Of a DNA stretch of 64,000 bases, positions 22,919-33,234 are shown one piece after another. Numbering within the stretch: the first letter of the stretch is position 1; the number at the start of each line of letters is the position of its first letter. The translations under genes and the position numbers were made by a program. This DNA is from Neurospora tetraspora (Eukaryota > Ascomycota > Sordariomycetes > Sordariales > Sordariaceae), in NCBI RefSeq assembly GCF_033439725.1, contig NW_026944384.1, positions 1,178,001 to 1,242,000 of the forward strand, read 5' to 3'. The notes beneath the pieces were generated by a model. It did no database searches and was not told the DNA's origin. It saw only the letters and a list, made by a program, of their open reading frames with translations.

Positions 22919-25900
22919 GGCGTCGTCGATGTAGGCCACTTGGAGGATCACACAATTAGGCGGTGACGGCGGGATGGAGGTCGAGGACGAAGATTGCGCG
23001 TCCGGCCGGGGCAGCTACCTCTAGGCTGAGCAAGCTCGAAAGCGCAGGGTCGATAGCAGTATCAGTTCCGGTAGTATGGATCAGTCGAGGCCACAAAGGA
23101 CACGGCAGGCCAGACAGGACAAGGGTACAGGAATTTGGCTGAGGTCGCGATAATAAGGCTGGACGAGGCAACAAAGCCCAAACAAGCCTTTACGAGCGGC
23201 AGAACTGGTGGGCACGACGGCAAACAGACAGAAACGTCTGGCTGATGGCAAAAATGCGTCGTCGGAAGAGACTCGGATTACAATGGCCGCCAATCAATAC
23301 AGAAGAAACCTGTGGACAGTGAATTGGCGGGATGGGCTCGAGATATCCCATGCACAGCTCGCACACAGGACAGACAGGGCAAGGGCAGGAAAGAGAAAAA
23401 AGATAATTGATCTAGATGGGCGAAATCCAGATCAGTGTTGTTTGTTGTTGTTGTTGTCGTCGTTGTTGCGAGGTGAGTCGTGTCGGTCGGCGAAGGTCAG
23501 GCCAGCCACAAGATGGAAACAGAGAAGCGGGGGAAGTTCAGGTTCAGTTGGGAAATCTGAGGTCAGGTTGTCTCGCCTCGACGACAGCAGAAAATGAGGA
23601 GGTGAGGGTCCGGGAAGTGCTGTTAAGCAGCCAAGTACTCCCCGGGTTGAGATACAGTGAGGTGAGGCTGTGGTGGTAAACTGAAAGCTACCTGCCCGAG
23701 GAGCGACGAGGGACTGCAGCAGGTACTCGGCTTTGAATTAGCCTTGTGGCAGGGCGCGCAAGGTTCAAGGACCAATTGAATTTGTGACTGATGATTGGCC
23801 AGATGGTGCAGCCAAGGCCCCATGTCTGCACGCACCTATACGGATGGAGCCAGACAAGACCTGTTGAGCGGGGCTGACAGCACCTGGAAAGCCCACCGGG
23901 AAGCACCTATCGACAGTTATCGGCCACGGCCTCGTCCACTTGGAAGGCGTTTCTCCCGGACTGATTGGTGCACAAGCACGGGCACCTCTCCGGGATTGCA
24001 CCAGATGCGACCAGCCCCGCCCCTCGCAACCCCCAGTGGCCCGTCCGTCCAATCCCGTCATGTTTTGAGCGTCTCAGCGACCTACCGTTCGCTACACGGG
24101 CCTGCACTCCTCACTTGTTCAAAACTACAAATCAAGAGCGACCTGGGAGTCTCCTCCTTGTCTCTATCCATTCCCGTTGAGCCGACCAAAGCTTCCAGAT
24201 AGTGTACTACACACTTTATCAATCATGATGTTGACCATGCTGCCCTTGATGAATGATATGCTGGGAAGAATGCTACTAACCTTCCGACGGGAGTTCAAGG
24301 CCGTGTCAGTTTCCATGCCTCTAGAGCTGCACCCTGACCCCTACCTAGTACGTAACCTTTTTTGCTATGTACATACCCAATGCGCCAGGCTTGGATTCTG
24401 TCAGCTGCAGCGTTGCGGCCTCACCTACAGACCGACAAGACCATGGATCGATGGATGCCTTTGCTATTTCCCGTTCCCCTTTTGCCTAGAATCGGGCAAC
24501 TCTTCAGACGCACGTCAAACACCTCTTTGGCCAAGCTAGGCTAAAAACGCTCTTTTGAACTCACACTTGCCTCGAGACCAAAACAACACAGAACAAAGGC
24601 ACAGAGAGGAGATGGAGAGTCGCATGGGGATGCGTCTGTGCCCAACGATAAATAATCCAACTGGTTTCTGGGCCATTTCCGCCTGCTTACGCCCTACCCA
24701 TTCATGCGTCCTCGTTGCCCTTCACGAGGAGGGTTGGGCCCAGGACTCAACAACGAACGAACGGACAGACGGACGAACCAGACCTGCTTGCATCGACATG
24801 GCATGCTATGGGCACTACCGCAAGCCCACGATCCAACGAGAAAACAAACGATTCGTCCGCCTCGTTCATGGTCTAGTACCCTTTGTCGAATCAGAGGAGA
24901 CAGGAGAGCCTCGGACCGCCCACTGCATGCATGACAAGGCCAAAGAAAGCTGCCAGCACCGCACCGCCTGGGCGCCGCGCGGGCACCTTCTCAGTCTCCT
25001 CGAGAGATCGAGATACCATACCAACCTCGCCAACCTCCCGGATCCTTTTACCAAGCGTTTCTCTTGCTCTCGGCTTCCCAAAAAAAGGCTCTTTCCCTTT
25101 TTCGTAGTGTACGTCAGCCTTCTGCAGTTCGCTGCACACCTGATTGGCACAGCTCAGCTATCACGCCTTCACTAAGGTTTAACCACCCAGGGAATCTTGG
25201 GAGCTAAAAGCCGATCAGCCTATTCTTATCGGCAAAGGCAGACATTCTCCACTCACCGCAGTGCCGTGCCCGTTGCGCACGTAGAGAGGCAGTGCGTCCT
25301 CCCGGGCAATCCTCTTCATTGTTCTGTCCCATCCCGTGGCCTTCACGGTGAGCCCGGGGACAGGCATTGGATTTTTTGAAAGCCTTCAACGTTCTTTTAA
25401 CAACTCGTACAAGGCAGGCAAGCAGGCAAGCCAAGCAGGGTAAGGTGTTTTGTGCTGTCGCCTTGCAGAAAAATGCCCAAGCGGACATAAGGCCTGGGCG
25501 CATCATGTGTGTGCGTACTGCGTAGGTCAAGTGGTCCAGTTAAGTCAACTAACCTCAGTCTTTATCGCTGGAGAAACATCACATAATAAACCCATTTCAA
25601 GCCTTTACTTGCGAGCTCGACGAGTGTCCGACTACGACTGACAAAAGATGTGCCGGATCGTGAGCATACAAGTGCACAAGTATTTTCATAAGTTGCTAGC
25701 CCCTTTTATGGAGTGAGCCACTTGACAAACTCCTTGTTTGTATAGGGTTAGGGTTATATATGCTGCGAACTGTTTGCTATGAAAGCTGACAATCCAACTA
25801 TCGATGATGAACGTTTCTTTTTCTGACATTCTCAGTCATCAAATGCATCGTCAATGACTTGAACCCTCGGGGATCGTAGGGAAAACACGGCCAAGGGATA

Positions 25901-26078
25901 TATGATGAAAGGGGCATCCTAAGTACAACCTCTTGAGAACTTCTAAACTTTCACTTTCCCAAGGAAGCTAATCCAAGGCGACCTGTCTACTTGATGTCAA
26001 CTTTTTTGCTCGTATCCTTCACAGATAATGGATCAGCTAATCCTACAGTATCCTACCAGCTGGCCACCGGATCTCTGT
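22919..26078. other. 3.1-kb gene-free stretch between divergent neighbours
   Basis: It lies between the 5' end of the caspase/zinc-finger gene and the 3' end of the MATE gene. It contains short simple-sequence patches (TTG-rich at 23437-23470; ACGGACAGACGGACG-like at 24755-24780) and overlapping short frames on both strands without domain content. Two adjacent TTAGGG-like units at 25745-25757 look accidental. I see no supported gene; an uncapped long 5' UTR or a non-coding transcript is possible. Confidence 0.4.
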
Positions 26079-27769
26079 TCACACCGGTTCCCTTCTTCCT
26101 CCATGCCTCACTCCCACTGCATCATCGGCCTGGCCTTCCCCGATAGCCCCATAAGTATAAGCATGAGCACCACTTTCCCCAAACCCTCCATCATCTAGCC
26201 GCGAAAGTGCTCTCTTGACTTCATTATCCCAGTTGCTCATGCCAACAATCAGCCACTCGAGCACACCCACCAAATACAACGCAACACATTGCCCAATCCA
26301 CAACCCGCGGAGACCCCAACCGTGGAAAGCAAGATAAATGCCCATCGGAAGCGCACCGCCATAGTAACTGACCAGATTCACCGCCGCGCCCACCCACTGC
26401 CTTCCCGTTCCCCTCAACACGCCCCCGCAGGATCCATTCAAGCCATCAGCAATTTGGAACAGCGCCACAAACGGCATCACATCCGCCACCAGTCTGATCA
26501 CCCTCTCATCATCATTAAACAGACGTCCAAACACATCCTTAACACTCATTAACACCGTCAGTATCAACGCCCCGGCAACTATGCTAAGCACCACCGCACA
26601 ATGTGACGCCCTGCTTGCCTCCTTGACCTTGCGCGCCCCTAAGAGGTTCCCAACCCTTGAACTAGCAGCCACGCCCAAGCCGAACGGAATCGTGTTGATG
26701 ATCTGATCGGCCGTCATGATCACAGACTGCGCGGCCAAGGCGATGGTGCCCAGCTGGCCGGCAGCCAAAGCCACGATCTCAAATGCCCACCACTCGGTGC
26801 CGACGTGAAGGATGCCTAGCAGAGCGAGGCGGATGAACGGGCCAATGTTGGAGAGCGCTCGACGAGGGGAGAGGCCGCCCCAGCATTCATGGCCGCGGAC
26901 GAAGGTGGCGTAGGCGACGAGGAGGAAGAATGAGCACCAGTACGAGATGCCGGTGGCGAGGGGGGCACCGTGCAGGCCGAGACCGAGTTTGTGGATGAAG
27001 AGGTAGTTGAGAGCGGCGTTGAGAGGGGAGGTGATGAGAAGGACATATGTGCCGGGGCGGTAGACTTCTGGTGGTGGGGGGAAATATGTTAGTGACTGCC
27101 ATTTGTGGGTATCTGGCGATGTGAACGAGGCATTGAGGGAGGTGAGTAGTGGAAAAGCTAACCTTGAGCCTGCAAGAACTTCTTCATGCACTCAAACCAG
27201 ATATAACCCAAACCGCCCGGTATGAGGCGCCGAAGGAACATGGCGCTCTGTACGCATATGTACTCCTCCTGACCAAGCAGCCGGAACAAAGGCTCGGAGA
27301 AGGTCCATATCAAAGCCACGACAGCATAAAATGCGGACAAGACTGCCAGTCCGCGCTGCAAAAGGATGCCGAGATCATGTTTGTTGGAGGAGCCGGTGTA
27401 ACTGCTTGATGCAAGAGTGTCTAGAGCCGTTGAACCGCCCAGAGCGATCAACCAAGCCGTGGACATGGCGAACATGTACGAAAAGGCGGCCGTGGCTAGG
27501 GCTTCCGGACTCAGACGGCCGACTATGAGGATGGAGCCGGTCTGGAGCGAGTTTTGGAGCGTATAGGCGAATATGACGGGGATGGCATTCTTGGTGAGAA
27601 GCCAGAGCTCGGATAACCATAGCTTATACTCGGGTAGGTTGAACGCCTCGGATTCCTCGACTTGGGTGCTGGAAGACTGGAGTGATAGAGGCTTCCTCAC
27701 CAGTGATGTTGTCTCATCTGGGTGAGGCTCCAAGGGGCCGGCGGCCCTGGAGGGCGTTGTTCCTGACAT
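26079..27769 (-). CDS. MATE-family multidrug/toxin exporter
   Basis: Two exons (27769-27163, 27067-26079) give 531 aa; the intron is 95 nt with a GTTAGC donor, a CTAAC branch and a CAG acceptor. About twelve hydrophobic helices are visible. The N-terminal cytosolic segment (about 55 residues) leads into LLTKNAIPVIFAYTLQNSLQ, then GRLSPEALATAAFSYMFA and GGSTALDTLASSSYTGSSN, which correspond to the first-half MATE signatures (ALDTL.SQ.YGA in relatives). The second half has AAQSVIMTADQIINTIPFGL and SSRVGNLLGA, the mirrored signature. The family exports organic cations in exchange for H+ or Na+ and in fungi sits in the plasma membrane or vacuole. Length matches fungal MATE proteins. The ATG at 27769 is the first methionine in frame. 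Confidence 0.93.
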
Positions 27770-27912
27770 TTTGGTACCAAACAAGATGTGATTTGGCGGT
27801 CATAGGCACACAACTCGGAGGTTCAAGGTTGGTATACCGTGAGACTTGAACCTGAAGAGATTCGTGTTGTTCAACCAAGGTCAGGAGACCAGGCGAGCCC
27901 ATGAGCCAATAC

Positions 27913-28489
27913 TTATTCCTCCTCCATGGCGTACGTAGTTCCAACAACTGCGTACTGGCACAATGATCCCCGCATCTGATGGCAGTGGGAAGCATAACGC
28001 TAGATAGCATTCTTGCAGATCAGAGAGTGGGAGGATACCTTACCGAGACTTTGGCATTGCTCCCCTCCGAGATTGGTAACTGTTATCCAGCCAGTCAAGG
28101 ATGGCTTCTCCGGGAACGAAAAGATGATGTCGAGCATTTCTCGCAGAGTGAAACACGGCGCGCCACTGTGCGAGCCGAGGGCCGTAAGATAAGACATAAT
28201 CGCAGGCTCAGACAAGTATCTGGCCAGTGAAATTCTCGAAATCGCCCATTGACTCGGGTCGGGTCGGCGGTCATAAGTAGTTGCTTCAAAGTGGAAGATC
28301 TGCATAACATGGGAAATGGAATCCTAAAGCGGTTAGACTCAACCTCATGCTAGGTGGTAATCTAGATAGCATGATGTTACCTAGATAAAATGCCAAATGT
28401 CTACTACATACAGTGATATTCAGAGTAGTACCAGACCTTTTGGGATTGCCATTGCGGGATCTCCTCTTGAATGGCTCGTTGATTGCCAT
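27913..28489 (-). CDS. small spliced hypothetical gene upstream of the MATE transporter
   Basis: A phase-consistent model on the minus strand: exon 28489-28412, intron of 88 nt (GTATGT donor, CTAAC branch, TTTAG acceptor), exon 28323-28044, intron (GTAAGG donor, CGCAG acceptor), exon 27947-27913; 130 aa. If the second intron is not used, the frame runs to a stop at 28000 (133 aa). The protein has no family that I recognise. It has a basic N-terminus (FKRRSRNGNPKR), a middle with ISRISLARYLSE and FTLREMLDIIFSFPEKP, and no signal peptide or membrane segment. It ends only about 140 bp before the MATE start, so its 3' UTR overlaps the MATE promoter. The splice coherence is the only support for a real gene; expression data are absent. 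Confidence 0.4.
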
Positions 28490-29525
28490 GTCTTATCGGA
28501 AGCTGGAAAGCCAATCGAATGAGGTAGCAACCGACGCCTCTTTGGCCTTCTTTTTGATTGTCAAATAATGTTATTCACCGCAAAAAGAACTGATGTCAAA
28601 GTGAATTGTCGCAGAAATGGCCTTTCCGCTCTGCATGAAGCCATGGGCTATCGGCGGCGTCCTATAAATCGGTCCATTAGGGTTTCGTAAAAAGACGCCT
28701 GCAAACTCCGTTAATAGAGTTACAACTCGAGCAAAGGAGACTGGTGATTCTCAACCCACATAATGTATATGTATGTATGTCTTCTATGAGCTCAAGAGAA
28801 AGGAAAGAGCTCAGACATAGTGGGCGGCTTGCTGAAGAAAGAGTTTCAAATCGAGACCAAATGAAAGCCGCCAGAGGAAAAAGATGGGTGGAGAGAATGT
28901 TCGATGTGACGCTGCCGTGAGGTGACTGGTTAGGACGATGGAAATCGGACAATTCGCGCTGTAATGGATGACGATGCGAGCGGGACGGGGGCGGTCGGGG
29001 CTTTGAGCGGGGCCAACCGATGTGATAATCCCGGCCCGGGGATGACGTGACCGCGGGGAAGCCGGCCGCCAAATCCCGGGCTCCGATCATTACTGGCTAT
29101 GGGAGGGAACTTGATGGGCTATGAAAAGAAGTGATCGAATTGTTCTTTTTCCCTTGGGCAGCAACATTTTACAAAAGAGTATTTTACATACACACATACA
29201 CAATGTACCTGCTGGACCGTTCCAGTCCAGACGAGTACACACCTGACGCTAATTCCATGCTATTCCCGTCAGGCACGCTTGATGGCAGCCTTGGCTTCTT
29301 CCGTACGTGAAGAGGACCATCCAGATTTCAAATAGTGGCTCGAGATCATGTGCTGTTGACGATGGAAAGCGCGGGTACCTGCCTGCGCTCTGCAGTTCGT
29401 TCTTTCCAAGCCACTTGTTGTCTTCGGGCTTCTACCGTGACATCTGCATGACGGCAAGTGCAGTGCTGCGGTCCTCCCCCTTCCACATTGCATCACCACT
29501 TTCACTTCACTTCATCGCTCCAACT
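28490..29525. other. intergenic stretch without a supported gene
   Basis: It separates the small hypothetical gene from the 3' end of the transcription factor gene. A 137-codon frame on the minus strand (28677-29090) has no recognisable content. The segment at 28980-29085 is GC-rich. Confidence 0.4.
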
Positions 29526-32093
29526 TCACTTCGGTTCCGTCTCCTTCCCCTTTCCCTTCGCCAGTTTCATCGTCTTCGACTTGTCGTCACTCCCACGGCG
29601 CTCGTCAAATTCCTTCCCAAACTCGTTCCTGGCACTGCCGCTCCTACTCCTACCGCTTCCAGGCTCCATGTTTGACGATCCAATGTTTTCGTTCAAGTTG
29701 ACGCTGTCACCCTTCAGCCAGCGTTGAAGCCGCATGGCCGCGTCCATGGTACGTCGCGCAATCTCCCAATGCCCCATACCCATTTGCAGCAGGGTAGTAT
29801 TCATCATTGACTTGACCCACAGATCATGTCCTGTGTTCTTCACACTTGATATCAGAGGCAGAAGCATCCAGTTAAAGACTCCCAGCAAAGAACGCCATGT
29901 AGCCAGCGGAACCCTCCACGCTGTCGTCCAGAGCTCCAGGAAATCCTCCATGCTGACCACCTCGCTGAACGGACGCCGTGTCATGATGGCTCGAGTGTAC
30001 AAGATTGCCGATATCCTGATGGCTTGGTACACATAGTCCGGGGCCTCAGCACTGGCTTGCATAGCTAAGTCTTCTCCCAAACTTCCCTCTCTTCGTTTCG
30101 GCATCTCCCCTGCGCGGACCCCGGAACTGGGTCCCGTCGCCTGCTGTTGAACTCCGAGACCGTATGCTGAAAACTGCTGGGTGATTTGTGTTGTAGGTGA
30201 TGCAGCCGCCGTAAGCCCGCTATTACCCTCCACACCCCCCCTGGTTTGTGACTCAAGTGCCGTGTTCACTGCCGGAGATGGAGCATTGGCTGATCCTGGA
30301 GAAGGTCGTCTCGTTATAGGACCGTCCGGCGGAAGCCTCAACATCTGGTCATGAGTCCATGCAGACGTATGGTGCAGTTTTTGTAGTTCCATTGAGGAAG
30401 CGTCCTCAGGAAGCCCGAGGACTGTGCACACAAGGAACCGCAAGTCGTCCAGGATCGAAGCCGTGGTGGGGTGTATGTGAAACTCCTCATGGCATGAAGC
30501 AAAGTGTGGGAGAGATCCCGATGATATCGTGGATATTAGGGGCGTGTTCAGGGCCAGCTGCAACGGGGGCTGGGTACTGTCTTGGAAGTCAAACTCGTGG
30601 CCCCCCCGCAAAGAAGGTGGTATCTCGAAACACAATGCAATCCCAACGTCCGATCTGCCGTTCATTGTCAGCACAACCCCTTTCCACATGATACTGCCCC
30701 ATCGAATCTTACGTTATGGCAAGTTTGCTAATCAGCCCGTTCAGCCCCAGCGTCCGAAACCCACCACGAAGTTTAATCATCTCACAAAGGCCGCCCATAT
30801 GTGCATGGAGGGATTGCTTTTCGCCCCAATACCACTCATTGATAATGAGCTGAACAACTCCGGCTATTCCTTCGTCTCCGGCTACCAGGCTTGACTTAAT
30901 ATGGTCATTCAGGAGCGCTATAGCTTGCCCTTTATGTGCCATCGCTACCGTCGTGTCAATGATGCCCGCCACATGGAGCCAGCCTGCAGCGGTGCATATG
31001 GCCACACGAGTTAGGAGAGGCGATCGAAGACAAAACGGAATGTAGTGTTGGATATACGGGTTCGTTGCATCGGGGTTGCTGTCTATGGATGCTTTCATAT
31101 TACCGATTAGGTTGACGACTGCATTGATTGGTAGTGTCAGCGACGTATACGCGAACCCATATTCTTTCCCCAACGAGGCAGACAACGTACACATGTTTAG
31201 CAGGTCATTGTCTTGAATAGACTGTCCAGGCGCGGGAGGGATGTGTCCATGTCCTTGGTTCGGACTTATTCCGGGCCACGGTGCTACGCCGCTGGCTTGA
31301 AGACCCCCAGGATCTATCCTGCCCGGGGGAGTCTCTCGAGACCAGTTCCCACTCAGGAAGCGAGCGGGAATAGTGTGATACGCTCGAAGTAGATTTGCGG
31401 CATCATGGTACAGGTCAGTGTGGAGTGTGCACCCTTCATTGCAGCCAAATTCTCCTGGGAATAGACCGCCTTGCGTTCTGCTGAAGACGTGTGGTTGAGG
31501 CATCATAGTAGACACGGGAAGCTGAGTCCCAATGTCTATCCCTGACCAGCGCACTGTTACTGCTCCAGTTTCTCCTCCAGTACTCGCTGCCCATGATGAC
31601 GATGTCTGCCGCGGGGGCAAGAGAGGATGACGGGTCCCTTCGATTTCGTACTGCCCGCCGTACCGTCCCGATGAAGGCAACACGGATATTGCAAAGGCCG
31701 ATTGATGGGAGATGGGAGTTACACTAGGCCGTCTTTGGATCCATCCGGTTAGTTTCCTTTCCCAAACACGATTATGCCTTAATCATGGAGCTGGTATGTG
31801 TACCTGCTGCTGGGTTTATACTCGCATAACGGTTGGGGAAACCGCCTTGCGCAGTTGCTACATGGCTGACCCTGATTGCACTACGGAGAAGGGAACATGC
31901 CGTCAGTCTATGGCAGACCAGTACAGATGATGTTCTGGTTAATCTGGGTCTTGCTATCCTGTTGAGACTCGAACATGACACCGACTCGGAATTCTCGTAC
32001 CTTTTGTTTTCTTCTCCGGCACTCCCCACAAGATGTTGTCGTCCTCTCGGCACGCGAAGACCGGCCGACAGGAGGACGTGTGGCCTCGGACAT
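29526..32093 (-). CDS. Zn2Cys6 fungal transcription factor
   Basis: Four exons on the minus strand (32093-32001, 31880-31804, 31723-30713, 30654-29526) give 769 aa. The introns are 120, 80 and 58 nt and the phases fit throughout. The N-terminal binuclear zinc cluster is built across the first intron: SCGECRRRKQK from exon 1 joins CNQGQPCSNCARR and the last Cys in PLCEY from exon 2, so the six Cys follow the C-x2-C-x6-C-x5-C-x2-C-x8-C layout. A long middle domain rich in helices (LLRAYHTIPARF, LNMCTLSASLG, ASHCEEF-like) resembles the Fungal_trans_2 regulatory region. The C-terminus is polar with RSRSGSARN and a KGKGK stretch. Targets are unknown; neighbours give no pathway hint. The family binds CGG-type sites as a nuclear activator or repressor. 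Confidence 0.88.
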
Positions 32094-32508
32094 GGTCCCG
32101 TCTGGACGGCAATCTTGACAACACAACAGTCATTGGGGTTTGCGCCGAACATGAGCTTAACGGGCCATAAGGCTGACTTATAGGTAAGTCCCGTTCCGAA
32201 TGATGGCTGCGACAAGGGACAGGTATCAGGCTTCACCTGTACACCTTCGGCTTTCAGACTCTTTTGGATTAGCGTACAACCTGCCGCTCGGGTTATCAGG
32301 AACCCACCACTGGTGAAGCAGAGCAGGAGGGCGAGCACCCACTGGCGACGGTACTGCTTCACAAGAAGCGAGATGTGCTGAGGTAGGAGGGCGAAGCCTA
32401 GAACAGCAGATCACGGTGATCTGCATACAACTCATCACTTTTTGATTTCCATGCCCGCGGAGGTAACAAGCGTCCACCTTCGAAAGCAATGGTTCGACAT
32501 GGAGACTA
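32094..32508. other. upstream region of the Zn2Cys6 gene
   Basis: No gene seen; probable promoter and leader of the transcription factor gene. A MITE cluster begins at its far end, about 400 bp upstream of the start codon. Confidence 0.4.
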
Positions 32509-32674
32509 CCGCAAAATCTCACTCATAACGGAGATGCTTTGTGGATCGTACCAGGATTATGAGCCAATTCAATTGGCAAGATGCTGCATATGTAGCTAAG
32601 AGCAAGCTCAAAACACCCGCATAAGGTGTGGTCTTCCCCAAAAGAGCATCTCCGTTATGAGTGAGATTTTGCGG
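32509..32674. mobile_element. 166-bp MITE with perfect 30-bp terminal inverted repeats
   Basis: Bases 32509-32538 (start CCGCAAAATCTCACTCATAA) and 32645-32674 are exact reverse complements over 30 bases. TA dinucleotides flank both ends (32507-32508, 32675-32676), as in TA-targeting Tc1/mariner-type elements. There is no coding capacity. Identity of the arms suggests a young copy or gene conversion. The transcript of either strand would form a long hairpin. Confidence 0.85.
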
Positions 32675-32804
32675 TATGCTGGGATTATGAGCGAATCCTG
32701 TTGGAAAGATGTTGCATATGCAGCTAAGAGCGGGCTAAAACTGCCCGCATAAGCTGCTACTTTCCCCAAAAGAGGATATCTGTTATAGGTGAGTAGAAGC
32801 GGTA
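32553..32804. repeat. tandem duplication of the MITE body and right arm (period about 129 bp)
   Basis: The body and right arm of the MITE (from GGATTATGAG at 32553) recur directly from 32682, so that a second, diverged body and right arm (to 32802, again followed by TA) share the first right arm. The second right arm differs at about nine of thirty-two positions. This gives the order left arm, body, right arm, body, right arm. Confidence 0.8.
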
Positions 32805-32817
32805 TTGGTTTGACATA

Positions 32818-33231
32818 GGGCGTGTTTGGTTCGCGCGGTGTAGTTTGCTTTCGCCATACAAATAAACCCTGTCTTTACCAACCGGTGGGAGATGCTGGTG
32901 TAGTCCGAGTTTCGTCCGTGAATTTGGCTGCACGTCGAGCTTGGCAGGTATCTTTTTCCTGCACAATCTTTGAATAAGCAAAATCCTGCATATTCTTGCA
33001 TTCTCCTTCCTAATCAGGCTATACCAACTCCAACTGACAAGGATTTGTAACTACCCTTCAATTGTAGGGTAGAAACGGACCCCTGTCAGTGTAGAAAGAA
33101 AGAAGCAAAGAAAAAAGGTGCTCGAAAGTCGGTACATTATCCCTATCAAAGACCGCAGATTTACTGCATATTTTAGCTTTGTACCCAACTCTACTCGCTC
33201 TTTCCACTTGCTATTTGAACCAAACACGCCC
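32818..33231. mobile_element. 414-bp PIF/Harbinger-type MITE
   Basis: Perfect 15-bp terminal inverted repeats: GGGCGTGTTTGGTTC at 32818-32832 and GAACCAAACACGCCC at 33217-33231. ATA on both sides (32815-32817, 33232-33234) is a 3-bp target duplication, as PIF/Harbinger elements make. The GGG..TGTTTGG end is typical of that superfamily. The inside is non-coding and contains a near-perfect 22-bp palindrome at about 33052-33073. It lies 14 bp from the preceding element. Confidence 0.8.
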
Positions 33232-33234
33232 ATA

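Noticed and set aside
25745-25757. Two TTAGGG telomere-type units
   Set aside because: Only two units inside ordinary DNA; too short for an interstitial telomere.
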